64,000 bases of DNA from Actinomycetospora sp. NBRC 106375 (GTDB lineage: Bacteria; Actinomycetota; Actinomycetes; Mycobacteriales; Pseudonocardiaceae), in contig NZ_BSTS01000001.1 of the NCBI RefSeq assembly GCF_030269665.1, forward strand, positions 620,001-684,000. Direction: 5' to 3'. Positions 25,913-34,795 of this stretch are shown here, piece after piece (position 1 is the first letter of the stretch; every line of letters starts with the position of its first letter). The translations under genes and the position numbers were made by a program. A model generated the notes under the pieces. The model saw only the letters and a program-made list of their open reading frames with translations, searched no databases and had not been told where the DNA came from.

Positions 25913-26563
25913 TCAGCGGCGCGTGAGGTCCGGACGCACGGCCAGCAGGAGGCCGAGGACGGTGTAGCCGACGAGGAAGTGCACTCCGGCGACGACCGAG
26001 CCCACGGCCTGACCGAAGATCATCATGGACGGCACCGCGACGAGCACCCAGGTCTCGGCGACCACGGGCCACGCCCGCAGCGCGCCCCGCCAGCGGCCGG
26101 CGACGGCCACCTTGATGCCGAGGACCGCCATGCCGAGCATCGACAGCGGCCAGAAGGGGTCGAGCACCGTGGCGACGGTGCTCCACTCGCCGCCCAGCGC
26201 CGGCAAGGTGGTGACCGACTGGACCGTCGCGATCCCCAGGACCACCGACTCCACGACGATCATGGCGCGGGCGAGGCGGGTGGTGCCGGCGGCGTCCGTG
26301 CGCCACATCGCGGCAAGCAGGCAGAACACCCCGAGCTGGAACGCGATGCCGGTGGCGTCGATGAGGAAGGCGCCGGTCCCGCTCTCCGCGGTGCCGAAGA
26401 GCATGAAGGTGATCCCGTAGACCGCGGCGCCGGCGGCCAGGCCGGCACCCAGGAGACGGAGTCGGCCGGTGCCCGGCGACACCGGCGCCGCGGCGGGCAC
26501 CGGGGTGGTGGGAGGAGCGGCTTCGGTGCGGACGCGGGCGGGGGTGGTGCGGACGGTCGTCAT
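25913..26563 (-). CDS. Hypothetical six-TM membrane protein
   Basis: A 216-residue protein with a Thr/Pro/Ala-rich N-terminus of about 35 residues, then roughly six hydrophobic helices (for example LRLLGAGLAAGAAVYGITF and FQLGVFCLLAAMW) with short loops. I recognise no family and see no transport or catalytic signature. The ATG at 26563 follows GGGAG at good spacing. It is divergent from the two-component system at 26809, with 245 nt between them that hold a GGGAC repeat array, so it could be a target of that system. Confidence 0.7.
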   Translation of the reverse strand: MTTVRTTPARVRTEAAPPTTPVPAAAPVSPGTGRLRLLGAGLAAGAAVYGITFMLFGTAESGTGAFLIDATGIAFQLGVFCLLAAMWRTDAAGTTRLARAMIVVESVVLGIATVQSVTTLPALGGEWSTVATVLDPFWPLSMLGMAVLGIKVAVAGRWRGALRAWPVVAETWVLVAVPSMMIFGQAVGSVVAGVHFLVGYTVLGLLLAVRPDLTRR

Positions 26564-26676
26564 GGCGGGCTCCCGGGTGAAGCGGTCGATGGGGCGGGTG
26601 CCGATCGGGCGGCGCGTGCCGTGGTGGCGTGCGGGGTGGTCGGTCGGCGTCATGGCGAGGACTCTGCGGCGCCGCC

Positions 26677-26799
26677 GTCCCGGGCCGGCAGGGCCGCGCG
26701 CCCCGTTCCGCGTCCCGGCGATGTCCCGGGGATCCGGGACACGGGACGGGACCAGCACGGGACCGCGGAGGCGGGACACCACGGGCCCCGACCTGGGAC
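26677..26799. repeat. Array of nine GGGAC/GTCCC pentamers in a divergent promoter region
   Basis: GTCCC occurs at 26677 and, followed by CGG, at 26712 and 26723; GGGAC occurs at 26736, 26743, 26748, 26759, 26773 and 26795. Two of them form an 8-bp dyad, TGTCCCGG-GGAT-CCGGGACA (26722-26741). The array covers the space between the divergent membrane protein and the histidine kinase genes. NarL-type response regulators bind short heptamer repeats, so this is a plausible autoregulatory site. In a GC-rich genome some of the copies will be chance. Confidence 0.4.
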
Positions 26800-26808
26800 G
26801 ATCACCGT

Positions 26809-28950
26809 GTGCGACCCACGGCGGAGGACAGCGCGCGACCCGCCGCGTCCCCGACCGAGAACCCCGTGCCCGACACCCCCACCCCCGACGCCCCCACGCC
26901 CGACGCGCGGACGCCCGGCACGCGCCACTCCCCCGGCCGGCGCCGCGACGCCGTCCTCGTCCTGATCGCGCTCCTCGGGCTGGCCGTGGCGGCGGCGGTC
27001 GTCGCGCTGGCGGTGCGCCACCGCGACGTGGTCGTCGGCCCGGACGAGGGCGGCGGGATCGTCGAGGTCCTCGCCGGCCCCGTCCTGCTCGCCGCGGGCC
27101 TGCTGGTGCTGCGCGGGGCGGACCGGCGCGGGCGTTGCGTCGGCGTCGTCCTCACCGTGGCGGGCCTGGGCTGGCTGGTCTCGGGGCTGGCGGCGCAGTG
27201 GATCGTCGAGGGCCTGTACGTCACTCCGGGCGCGCCCGGCACCTCGCTCGCCTACGCGGTCAGCGCGCGGTACGGGGCGTTCCTCCTGCTCGCGCTGCCC
27301 CTGGTGCTGATGCTCTTCCCCGACGGCCACCTGCCCCGGGGCCGCCTCGGGCGCCCGGTCGCGCTGGCGAGCCTCGCCGGCACGGCGCTGCTGCCGGTGA
27401 CCCTGCTCGTCGTGCCCTCGGCGGCGGTCGAGGCGCGCAGCGGGATGCCGTTCACCCCGCGGGTCGCGGCTCTGGACCTCGACCCCCACTCGATCCCGCT
27501 GCCGATCTGGCCGGCGGTGCTGGACCTCGCGTTCGCCCTGCTCCCCCTCGGCATGGTGGTGCCGTTCGTGGTGGTCGCCGTGCGCTACCGCCGGGCGAGC
27601 GGCCGGGCCCGGTTGCAGCTGCGGTGGCTGGTCTGGGCGGGCCTCGTCGACGTCCTGGTCATCGGGTTCGCGCTCCTGTTCCCCGAGCCGTGGCCGTCGG
27701 TGGCGCTGCTCGTCGCGATCGCGGTGACGTGCGCCGCGATCGTGGTCGCCGTCGTCCGCGAGCGCCTCTGGGACGTCGACCGGCTGCTGCCGACCACGAT
27801 CGTCGCCGTCGCGCTCGGCCTGCTCGTGCTCCTCGTCGACGGCCTCGTGCTGCTCGTCGCCGGCGCCGCGTTCGGCGGGCGCGACTCGGCGCTCGTGGCC
27901 GTGGCCGTCGTCGCCGTGCTCTACACCCCGCTGCGCGGGCGGCTCTGGCGCGCGGCGCGCCGTCTGACCCGCGGGTCCCGCGACGACCCGTACGCCGCGG
28001 TCGCGACGCTCGCCGACGCCCTGGAGAGCGCGGCGGCGCCGGGCGACCAGCTCGCCGCGCTGGCGCGCTCGGTGGCCGAGGCGTTCCGTCTGCCCTACGT
28101 CCGCGTCGAGATCGACCGTGCCGACGGGGCGCGGGCGGTCGTCGAGCACGGGCACACCGACCGGCCCACCGTCGACCTCCCGATCCGCTACCGCGACGAG
28201 ACGATCGGGCGGGTCGCCGTGGCCGAGGGGCGCCGGCTCTCCGAGTCCGAGCAGCGGCTGCTCGGCGACCTCCTGCGGCAGGCGGCCGGGGCCGCCCGCG
28301 CCGGCGCGCTCTCGGGGTCGCTGCAGCAGGCCCGCGCCGACCTCGTCACCGCCCGGGAGGAGGAGCGGCGACGCCTGCGCCGCGACCTGCACGACAGCCT
28401 CGGACCCGGCCTCGGCGCGGTGACGCTGCGGATCGAGACCGCCCGCGGGCTCGCCGCCCGCGACCCGGAGAAGGCCGACGCCGCACTCGCGCAGGCGGTC
28501 ACCGACGTGACCACGCTGCTCGCCGACGTGCGCCGCCTCGTGCACGACCTGCGCCCGCCCGCCCTCGACGAGCTCGGCCTCGCCGGCGCGCTGCGGGCCC
28601 AGGCCCGACGCCTGTCCGGCGACGGGCTGGAGATCACCGTCGACGGCGAGCCCGGCGAGCTGCCCGCGGCCGTCGAGGTCGCCGCGTTCCGGATCGCCTC
28701 CGAGGCCGTGACCAACGTCGTCCGCCACGCCGGGGCGACCCGGGCGTCGGTCACCCTCGGGCGCGACCCGGCCCGCCTCGTCGTCACCGTGACCGACGAC
28801 GGGCGCGGGATCCCCGCCGACGTCGTCGCCGGGGTGGGCACCCTGTCGCTGCGCGAGCGCGCCGCCGAGCTGGGCGGGCGCACCGCCGTCGCGTGCCCGC
28901 CCGCCGGCGGCACCGTCGTCACCGCCGACCTCCCCCTGGAGCGCCCGTGA
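26809..28950 (+). CDS. Membrane sensor histidine kinase, NarX/UhpB (HisKA_3) type
   Basis: A 713-residue protein. About eight TM helices occupy residues 45-370. A GAF-like segment follows (residues 390-500), then HisKA_3 with phospho-acceptor His528 in EEERRRLRRDLHDSLGPG, and an HATPase_c domain (SEAVTNVVRHAG N-box, TVTDDGRGIP G1-box). It autophosphorylates in response to an unknown membrane signal and phosphorylates the adjacent LuxR-type regulator. The GTG at 26809 was chosen because it lies after the repeat array; a longer frame begins at 26629 but is Arg-rich and not protein-like. The stop overlaps the regulator start (GTGA). Confidence 0.88.
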   Translation: MRPTAEDSARPAASPTENPVPDTPTPDAPTPDARTPGTRHSPGRRRDAVLVLIALLGLAVAAAVVALAVRHRDVVVGPDEGGGIVEVLAGPVLLAAGLLVLRGADRRGRCVGVVLTVAGLGWLVSGLAAQWIVEGLYVTPGAPGTSLAYAVSARYGAFLLLALPLVLMLFPDGHLPRGRLGRPVALASLAGTALLPVTLLVVPSAAVEARSGMPFTPRVAALDLDPHSIPLPIWPAVLDLAFALLPLGMVVPFVVVAVRYRRASGRARLQLRWLVWAGLVDVLVIGFALLFPEPWPSVALLVAIAVTCAAIVVAVVRERLWDVDRLLPTTIVAVALGLLVLLVDGLVLLVAGAAFGGRDSALVAVAVVAVLYTPLRGRLWRAARRLTRGSRDDPYAAVATLADALESAAAPGDQLAALARSVAEAFRLPYVRVEIDRADGARAVVEHGHTDRPTVDLPIRYRDETIGRVAVAEGRRLSESEQRLLGDLLRQAAGAARAGALSGSLQQARADLVTAREEERRRLRRDLHDSLGPGLGAVTLRIETARGLAARDPEKADAALAQAVTDVTTLLADVRRLVHDLRPPALDELGLAGALRAQARRLSGDGLEITVDGEPGELPAAVEVAAFRIASEAVTNVVRHAGATRASVTLGRDPARLVVTVTDDGRGIPADVVAGVGTLSLRERAAELGGRTAVACPPAGGTVVTADLPLERP

Positions 28951-29597
28951 CCACCCCGATCAGGGTCGTGCTGGCCGACGACCACCCGGTCTACCTCGAC
29001 GGGCTGGCCGGGCTGCTGGCGACGGTCGACGGACTCGAGGTGGTCGGCACGGCCACCGACGGCGCCGCGGCGGTGGAGACCGTGGGCTCCCTGCGGCCCG
29101 ACGTCGTCGTCATGGACGTGCGGATGCCGGTGCTCGACGGGATCGCCGCGACCCGGCGCGTCGTCGACGCGGACCCCGGGATCGGCGTGGTCGTGCTGAC
29201 CATGAGCGAGGAGGACGAGACCGTCTTCGCCGCCCTGCGCGCCGGCGCCCGTGGCTACCTGCTCAAGGGCGCCACGAAGGACGAGATCGTCCGCGCCGTG
29301 ACCGCGGTGGCCGAGGGCGACGCGATCTTCGGGCCCGCGCTGGCCCGGCGGGTCACCGAGTTCCTCGCCCCGCGCCGCGGAGGGGTCGACGTCTTCCCCG
29401 AGCTGACATCCCGCGAGCGCGAGGTGCTCGACCTCATCGCCGCGGGCCGGGCCAACCCGCAGATCGCCGCCGCGCTCTTCCTGTCACCGAAGACCGTCCG
29501 CAACGTCGTGTCGGCGATCTTCACCAAGCTCCACGTCGCCGACCGCGCCGAGGCGATCGTGCGCGCCCGCGAGGCCGGGATGGGCCGGCACGACTAG
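28947..29597 (+). CDS. NarL/FixJ-family response regulator
   Basis: A 216-residue two-domain regulator. The receiver has the acidic pair Asp11-Asp12, phospho-acceptor Asp57 in VVVMDVRMP and Lys107 in GYLLKGA. The C-terminal LuxR helix-turn-helix spans residues about 148-210 (LTSREREVLDLIAAGRANPQ, then LSPKTVRNVVSAIFTKL). It is coupled to its kinase by a GTGA overlap. The stop codon TAG shares the palindromic CTAG with the stop of the convergent giant signalling gene. The array upstream of the kinase is a candidate binding site. Confidence 0.92.
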   Translation: MTTPIRVVLADDHPVYLDGLAGLLATVDGLEVVGTATDGAAAVETVGSLRPDVVVMDVRMPVLDGIAATRRVVDADPGIGVVVLTMSEEDETVFAALRAGARGYLLKGATKDEIVRAVTAVAEGDAIFGPALARRVTEFLAPRRGGVDVFPELTSREREVLDLIAAGRANPQIAAALFLSPKTVRNVVSAIFTKLHVADRAEAIVRAREAGMGRHD

Positions 29598-32500
29598 GGG
29601 ATCAGCCGCCCGCCGGTCGGCAGCGCGAGCTCGAGGACCCGGGCCGGCGCGCTGCCGGGCGTGGTGCGCACGTCGGCGGAGCCGCCCCTGCCCCGCACCG
29701 CCTGGAGCGCCTCCAGGACCAGGCCGACCCCGGCGCTCGCCAGGTAGCCGACGCCGCGCAGGTCGATCTCGAGCCGCGCCGCGGCGCCGAGCGGGCCGAG
29801 CACCTCGTCCCGGTGCGCGGCGACCGCCGCGAGGTCGAGGTCCCCGTGCAGCACGAGCCGGCACCGGTCGCCGTCGTCGGCGACGGTCACGCTCATCGGC
29901 GTCCCCGGGGCGGCCGCCTCCGGCGCCGGGGCCGGTCCCTCCGTCGCGGGCTCCGCGTCCTCGGCCGGCACCACGCGGAACCGCACCTCGGTGCCGCCCT
30001 CGGGGCGGGGTGTCACGCTCGCGTCGCGGGTGAGGTTGCGGACGATCGTCAGGCCGCGTCCGCGGTAGCCCGGGTCGCTCGGCACGGGGCGCCAGGTGCC
30101 GCGGTCGCGCACGACCGCCTCGGCGGCCCCGTCGGCCGCGCGGGTGACGCGCACCTCGACCTCGCCGGCCCCGTCGGTGTCGCGGTAGGCGTGCTCGACG
30201 GCGTTGGTGGCGGCCTCGCCGAGCGCGAGCTGCAGGTCCTCGTAGGCGATCTCCGGCAGGCCGGCGGCGCGCGCCCACCGGGAGACGCGCCGGCGCAGCA
30301 GGGCGAGCGAGTCGGGCCGTGCAGGCAGGTCCAGCTCCAGCGGCGGCGGGGAGAGCCGGGCGACGACGAGGGCGACGTCGTCGTCGCGGGTGTGGAGCTC
30401 GCGCAGCAGCGCTCCGGCCAGGGGCTCGGGAGCATCCGCCCGGTGCCGCGCGGCGGATTCGGCGAGGCGCGCGTACCCCTCGTCGAGCGACTCGCCCCGA
30501 CGCTCGACCAGGCCGTCGGTGTAGAGCAGCAGCACCGCGCCCGCGCCGAGCGTCGTGACGGCCTCGACGTGGTCGCGGTGCCCGGGCGGCAGGCCGAGCA
30601 GCGGCCCGTGACCGTCGGGGTCGTCGAGGTAGCGCACCGGGCCGCCGTCGGCCTCGACGAGCAGCGCCGGCAGGTGACCCGCCCGGGCCCAGCGCAGCTC
30701 GCCGGTGTGCGTGTCGAGGGTCAGGCACAGCGCCGTCGAGGCGCGCGAGCCCGGGACCCGCGAGGTCAGGCGGTCGAGCAGGCCGAGGGCCTCCGCGGGG
30801 CCGTGACCGGCGAGCAGGTAGCCCGACAACGCGGTGCGGAGCTGTCCCATGACCGCCGCCGCGGCCGTGCCCTGCCCGACGACGTCCCCGACGGCGACGG
30901 CCACACGGTGCTCGTCGAGCTCGACGACGTCGTACCAGTCGCCGCCCGCCTGCGTGCCGACCGCGCCGGGCAGGTAGCGCACGGCGAGCGCGAGTCGGTC
31001 GAGCGAGGGCAGGGCCTGGGGCAGCAGGCTGCGCTGGAGGGTGTCGGCGATCTGGTGCTCGCCGCGGAAGAGGCGCGCCCGGTCGAGCGCGATCGCGCAC
31101 GGCTCGGCAAGGGCCTCCAGCGTGATCCGCTCGGTGCGCGAGACGCGCCCGCGGTCGGTGAGCCCGACCCCGACCGCCCCCACCGTCGTCCCCGCGGCCA
31201 CCAGCGGCAGCGCCATCGACCCGAGCACCCCGAGCTCGCGCATCAGCGCCTGCAGCTCCGGCGTCCCGGCGTCCGGCCCGCCGGCGCCGCCGACCAGCCA
31301 GAGCGGCGCCCCGGTGCGGACCGCCGTCCCGACCATCGTCAGCGGCTCCCGCTCGCCGACCACCGGGGGGTCCACGTTGCGCGCCGCGAGCGGGGTGAGC
31401 GTGCCCGCCCTCCGGTCGTACTCGAACACCGCGACGTGGGCGGTGGCACCGAGGAGCGCCCCGAGGTGCTCGACCGTCACCTCGGCCACCTCGCTCGGGG
31501 TCGCCGCCGCCGAGAGCTCGCCGGTGGCCCGCTGCAGCAGCGAGAGCCGCTCGGCGACCGCCCGCTCCTCGGCGAGCAGCAGGGCGTTGTCCAGCGCCAG
31601 GGCGGCGCGGGCCGCGATGTCGGCGACGAGCTCGCGGTCCTCCGAGGTCCAGCCCGGACCCTCGGGTCCCCGCTCGAGCGAGAGCACGGCCACGGGCCGG
31701 TTGCGGACCGTCAGCGGCAGCGCGAGCACGCCGCCCGTGGTCACCGCGCGGCGCCGGTGCAGCGCCTCCTGCTCGGGGGCGCCGACGCTGTCGGCGGGCA
31801 CGGGGACGACGGCACCGCCCGCCGTCCGGTCCGCCACCTGCCCCTCGCCCGGACGGCCCTCCTCGTCGACGGGACGGGCCACGACCCGCGCGGCGACGCG
31901 GACCTCGACGAGCAGCGCGGCGAGACGCCCGAGACGTGCGGCGACCTCCGGCGCGCCGTCGAGCTCCGCGCCGATCCGGGCGAGCAGCCGCTGGCGTTCC
32001 GCGTCGAGGGCACGGGCGTTGACGTCGATCCCGGTGCCCACCCAGCCGGTCGTGCCGAACTCGCCGGGCCCGCCGATCAGGGGGACGGCCTGCTCCACCA
32101 CACGGTGGTACTCGCCGTCGGCCCGCCGCAGCCGGTACTCGACCTCCCAGCCGCGGCCCCCGGCCATCGCCGCCGCGGTGACCTCGCGGTGGTGGTCACG
32201 GTCGTCGGGGTGCAGCGAGACCCGCCAGCCGTCACCGCGCTCCGCCTCGTCACTGCGGCCGGTGAAGCGTCGCCACCCCGCGTTGTGGAAGGTCCGCCGC
32301 CCGTCCGGACCGGCCGCCCAGATCATCGCCGGCGCCAGGTCGGCCATCGCGGTGAAGCGGGCCTCCGCGCGCCGGCGGGCGCGGCCGAGCTGCAGGTGGG
32401 TATCGACGCGGGCCAGCAGCTCGGGGGCCGCGAACGGCTTGACCAGGTAGTCGTCGGCCTGGGCGGCGAGCCCCTCGACCGCGGCGTCCTCCCCCGCCCG

Positions 32501-34708
32501 CGCCGAGAGCAGCAGCACCGGGACCCGGGCGGTGCGCTCGTCGGCGCGCAGGGCGGCGAGCAGGGCGAGCCCGTCGCGACCCGGCATCATGACGTCGGAG
32601 ACGACGAGGTCGGGCGGGTCGGCGAGCGCCGAGTCCAGCGCCTCGTCGCCGTCGACCACCAGGCGCACGTCGTGGCGCGGCACGAGCAGGCGGTGCAGGT
32701 AGGACCGCATGTCGGCGTTGTCGTCGGCCACCAGCACGCGGCCACGGACCGCGGCGGGCGCGGCCTGCTCGGTCTCGTCGGTCTCGTCTGGCTGGTTGCC
32801 CTGCTCGGGTTGCGCGACGACCGGCTGGGCGTCACCCGGCATCCAGCCCAGCGCCTCGGACACGAAGGACTCGGCGTCCGCCGACGCGCCGCCGGGCGGC
32901 TCGTCGCCCCCGCCGTCGGTCCGGGCCGTAACCTCCGCGGCCGTCGCGAAGGGCAGGGTCACGGTCATCGTCGTCCCGACGCCGGGCGCGCTCTGCGCGT
33001 CGACCTCCCCCGCGTGCAGGGCCACGAGCTCGCGCACGAGGGCCAGCCCGATGCCGCTCCCTTCGCCGGAGCGCGCCCCCGTGCTCGGCACCCGGTGGAA
33101 GCGCTCGAACAGGCGCGGCACCTGGTCGGCGGGCACCCCGACGCCGGTGTCGGCGACCCGCAGCACCGGCGCGGGCTCCCCCGCCGCGTCCTGCCCGGCC
33201 TCCACCCGCACCGAGACCCAGCCCGCCGTCGTGAACTTCAGCGCGTTCGACAGCAGGTTGAGGACGACCTTCTCCCAGGCGTCACGGTCGAGCATCACCG
33301 GGCGGCCCAGCAGCGGGGTGTCCACGGTGTAGTCCAGCCCGGCGCGCGCCATCGCGGACTCGAAGAGCGCCGCCAGCTCGCCGGTGGCCTGCCCGAGGTC
33401 GACCGGGACCCGGTGCGACTCGCGGCGGCCCGCCTCGAGCCGGGAGAAGTCGAGCAGGCTGGTGACGAGCCGGCCGAGGCGCCGGCCGTTGCGGTGGACC
33501 ACCTCGAGCTCGGCGCGCCAGCGTTCCGGCTCGACGTCGGCGTCGCTCAGCAGCTCCTCGACCGGGCCCATCATCAGGGTGAGCGGTGTCCGGAACTCGT
33601 GGCTGACGTTGGAGAAGAAGTCGGTCTTCGCGCGGTCGAGCTCCGCGAGGCCCTCCGCCCGGCGGCTCTCGGCCTCGTAGCCCGCGGCGTTCGTCAGGCC
33701 CGCCGTGATCTGGCCGCCGAGGAGCGTCAGGAAGCTGTCGGTGCGCTCGTCGTGGCGCCGGTGCGGGTTGACGCCGACGACGAGGGCGCCGGCGACGTCG
33801 TGGCCGTGGTCCCCGCCGCCCGCCCCGCCGCCCGCCCCGCCCGCCCCCGGGATCGCCGACAGCGGCACGAGCACCGCCTCGGTGGGCGACCGGTCCCAGG
33901 CCCCGCGGGGCACCTCCCCGCCGCAGCGCGCCTGCAGGTCACCCACGATCGTCGGTGTGCCGGCCACGAGGCCGGTGAGCGGCCACGGACCGGCGTGGGG
34001 CTCGATCACTTCGGGCGCGACGGGGCTGCCGGGCACGGCGCCGGCACTCGCGGCGAGGCGGGCCGGCCCCCCGGCCTCGTCGACCAGGTAGACCAGCCCG
34101 AACGGGACGTCGCGGGGGTTGTCGGCGAGCGTGTGCTCCACCGCGGCGAGCACGTCGGACTGCGAGCGGGCGCTGCCGGTCGCCGTCGCGAGGTCCCGCA
34201 GGGTGGCCATCCGCCGGTCGCCGATGACGCGGTCGGTGTTCTCCGTGACCACGCAGAGCATGCCGCGCACGGTGCCGTCGACGTCGGCGAGCGGGCTGTA
34301 GGAGAACGTGTGGTACGTCTCCTCCGGGTAGCCGCTGCGCTCGAGGAACAGCAGGAGGTCCTCGTCCCAGGTCGCGGTGCCGGTGTCGAGCACCGAGGCG
34401 ATCCGCGGCCCGGCCGCGTCCCAGACCTCGCTCCACACCTCGTGCGCCGGGCGGCCCAGCGCCCAGGGGTGCTTCGACTGCAGCGTGTCGCGCCAGTAGG
34501 CGTCGTTGTAGAAGACGGTGAGCTCGGGACCCCAGGCCATCCACATGGAGAACCGCGAGGTCAGCAGCATCCGCACGACCGTGCGCAGGGGCGTGGGCCA
34601 CTGCTCGGGCTCGCCGAGCGGGGTCGCGGCCCAGTCGACCGCCGCCATGTCCGCGCCGACGCGCCCGCCGCCCGCGAACAGGGCGTCGGGCGGGCGTCCC
34701 GTCCCCAT
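29594..34708 (-). CDS. Giant hybrid signalling protein: PAS-GAF-HisKA-HATPase-REC-PAS-GAF-GAF-PP2C-HATPase-STAS
   Basis: A 1704-residue soluble protein. Approximate order: PAS-like domain (20-170); GAF (185-340); HisKA with His in SNVSHEFRTPLTLMMGP (about 370); HATPase_c (NLLSNALKF, DTGVGVP, GSGIGLAL; 430-590); receiver with Asp in VVSDVMMPGRDG and Lys in YLVKPF (655-770); PAS (785-900); GAF (910-1045); GAF (1060-1210); SpoIIE-type PP2C phosphatase (GGDWYDVVEL, AVGDVVGQG; 1220-1450); RsbW-like HATPase (LGEAATNAVEHAY; 1456-1580); STAS anti-anti-sigma domain with the phosphorylatable Ser in GYLASAGVGL (1606-1703). It joins a two-component relay to a full sigma-factor partner-switching module. 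The ATG at 34708 follows AGGGAG. No sigma factor gene is adjacent. Confidence 0.93.
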   Translation of the reverse strand: MGTGRPPDALFAGGGRVGADMAAVDWAATPLGEPEQWPTPLRTVVRMLLTSRFSMWMAWGPELTVFYNDAYWRDTLQSKHPWALGRPAHEVWSEVWDAAGPRIASVLDTGTATWDEDLLLFLERSGYPEETYHTFSYSPLADVDGTVRGMLCVVTENTDRVIGDRRMATLRDLATATGSARSQSDVLAAVEHTLADNPRDVPFGLVYLVDEAGGPARLAASAGAVPGSPVAPEVIEPHAGPWPLTGLVAGTPTIVGDLQARCGGEVPRGAWDRSPTEAVLVPLSAIPGAGGAGGGAGGGDHGHDVAGALVVGVNPHRRHDERTDSFLTLLGGQITAGLTNAAGYEAESRRAEGLAELDRAKTDFFSNVSHEFRTPLTLMMGPVEELLSDADVEPERWRAELEVVHRNGRRLGRLVTSLLDFSRLEAGRRESHRVPVDLGQATGELAALFESAMARAGLDYTVDTPLLGRPVMLDRDAWEKVVLNLLSNALKFTTAGWVSVRVEAGQDAAGEPAPVLRVADTGVGVPADQVPRLFERFHRVPSTGARSGEGSGIGLALVRELVALHAGEVDAQSAPGVGTTMTVTLPFATAAEVTARTDGGGDEPPGGASADAESFVSEALGWMPGDAQPVVAQPEQGNQPDETDETEQAAPAAVRGRVLVADDNADMRSYLHRLLVPRHDVRLVVDGDEALDSALADPPDLVVSDVMMPGRDGLALLAALRADERTARVPVLLLSARAGEDAAVEGLAAQADDYLVKPFAAPELLARVDTHLQLGRARRRAEARFTAMADLAPAMIWAAGPDGRRTFHNAGWRRFTGRSDEAERGDGWRVSLHPDDRDHHREVTAAAMAGGRGWEVEYRLRRADGEYHRVVEQAVPLIGGPGEFGTTGWVGTGIDVNARALDAERQRLLARIGAELDGAPEVAARLGRLAALLVEVRVAARVVARPVDEEGRPGEGQVADRTAGGAVVPVPADSVGAPEQEALHRRRAVTTGGVLALPLTVRNRPVAVLSLERGPEGPGWTSEDRELVADIAARAALALDNALLLAEERAVAERLSLLQRATGELSAAATPSEVAEVTVEHLGALLGATAHVAVFEYDRRAGTLTPLAARNVDPPVVGEREPLTMVGTAVRTGAPLWLVGGAGGPDAGTPELQALMRELGVLGSMALPLVAAGTTVGAVGVGLTDRGRVSRTERITLEALAEPCAIALDRARLFRGEHQIADTLQRSLLPQALPSLDRLALAVRYLPGAVGTQAGGDWYDVVELDEHRVAVAVGDVVGQGTAAAAVMGQLRTALSGYLLAGHGPAEALGLLDRLTSRVPGSRASTALCLTLDTHTGELRWARAGHLPALLVEADGGPVRYLDDPDGHGPLLGLPPGHRDHVEAVTTLGAGAVLLLYTDGLVERRGESLDEGYARLAESAARHRADAPEPLAGALLRELHTRDDDVALVVARLSPPPLELDLPARPDSLALLRRRVSRWARAAGLPEIAYEDLQLALGEAATNAVEHAYRDTDGAGEVEVRVTRAADGAAEAVVRDRGTWRPVPSDPGYRGRGLTIVRNLTRDASVTPRPEGGTEVRFRVVPAEDAEPATEGPAPAPEAAAPGTPMSVTVADDGDRCRLVLHGDLDLAAVAAHRDEVLGPLGAAARLEIDLRGVGYLASAGVGLVLEALQAVRGRGGSADVRTTPGSAPARVLELALPTGGRLIP

Positions 34709-34795
34709 AGGCCGCTCCCTGTACGACGTGTCGGGCTCATCATCGCGGGCGGGCGGCGCGCATGCCCAGGCGGCCCGGCGGGAACGATCGGACCC

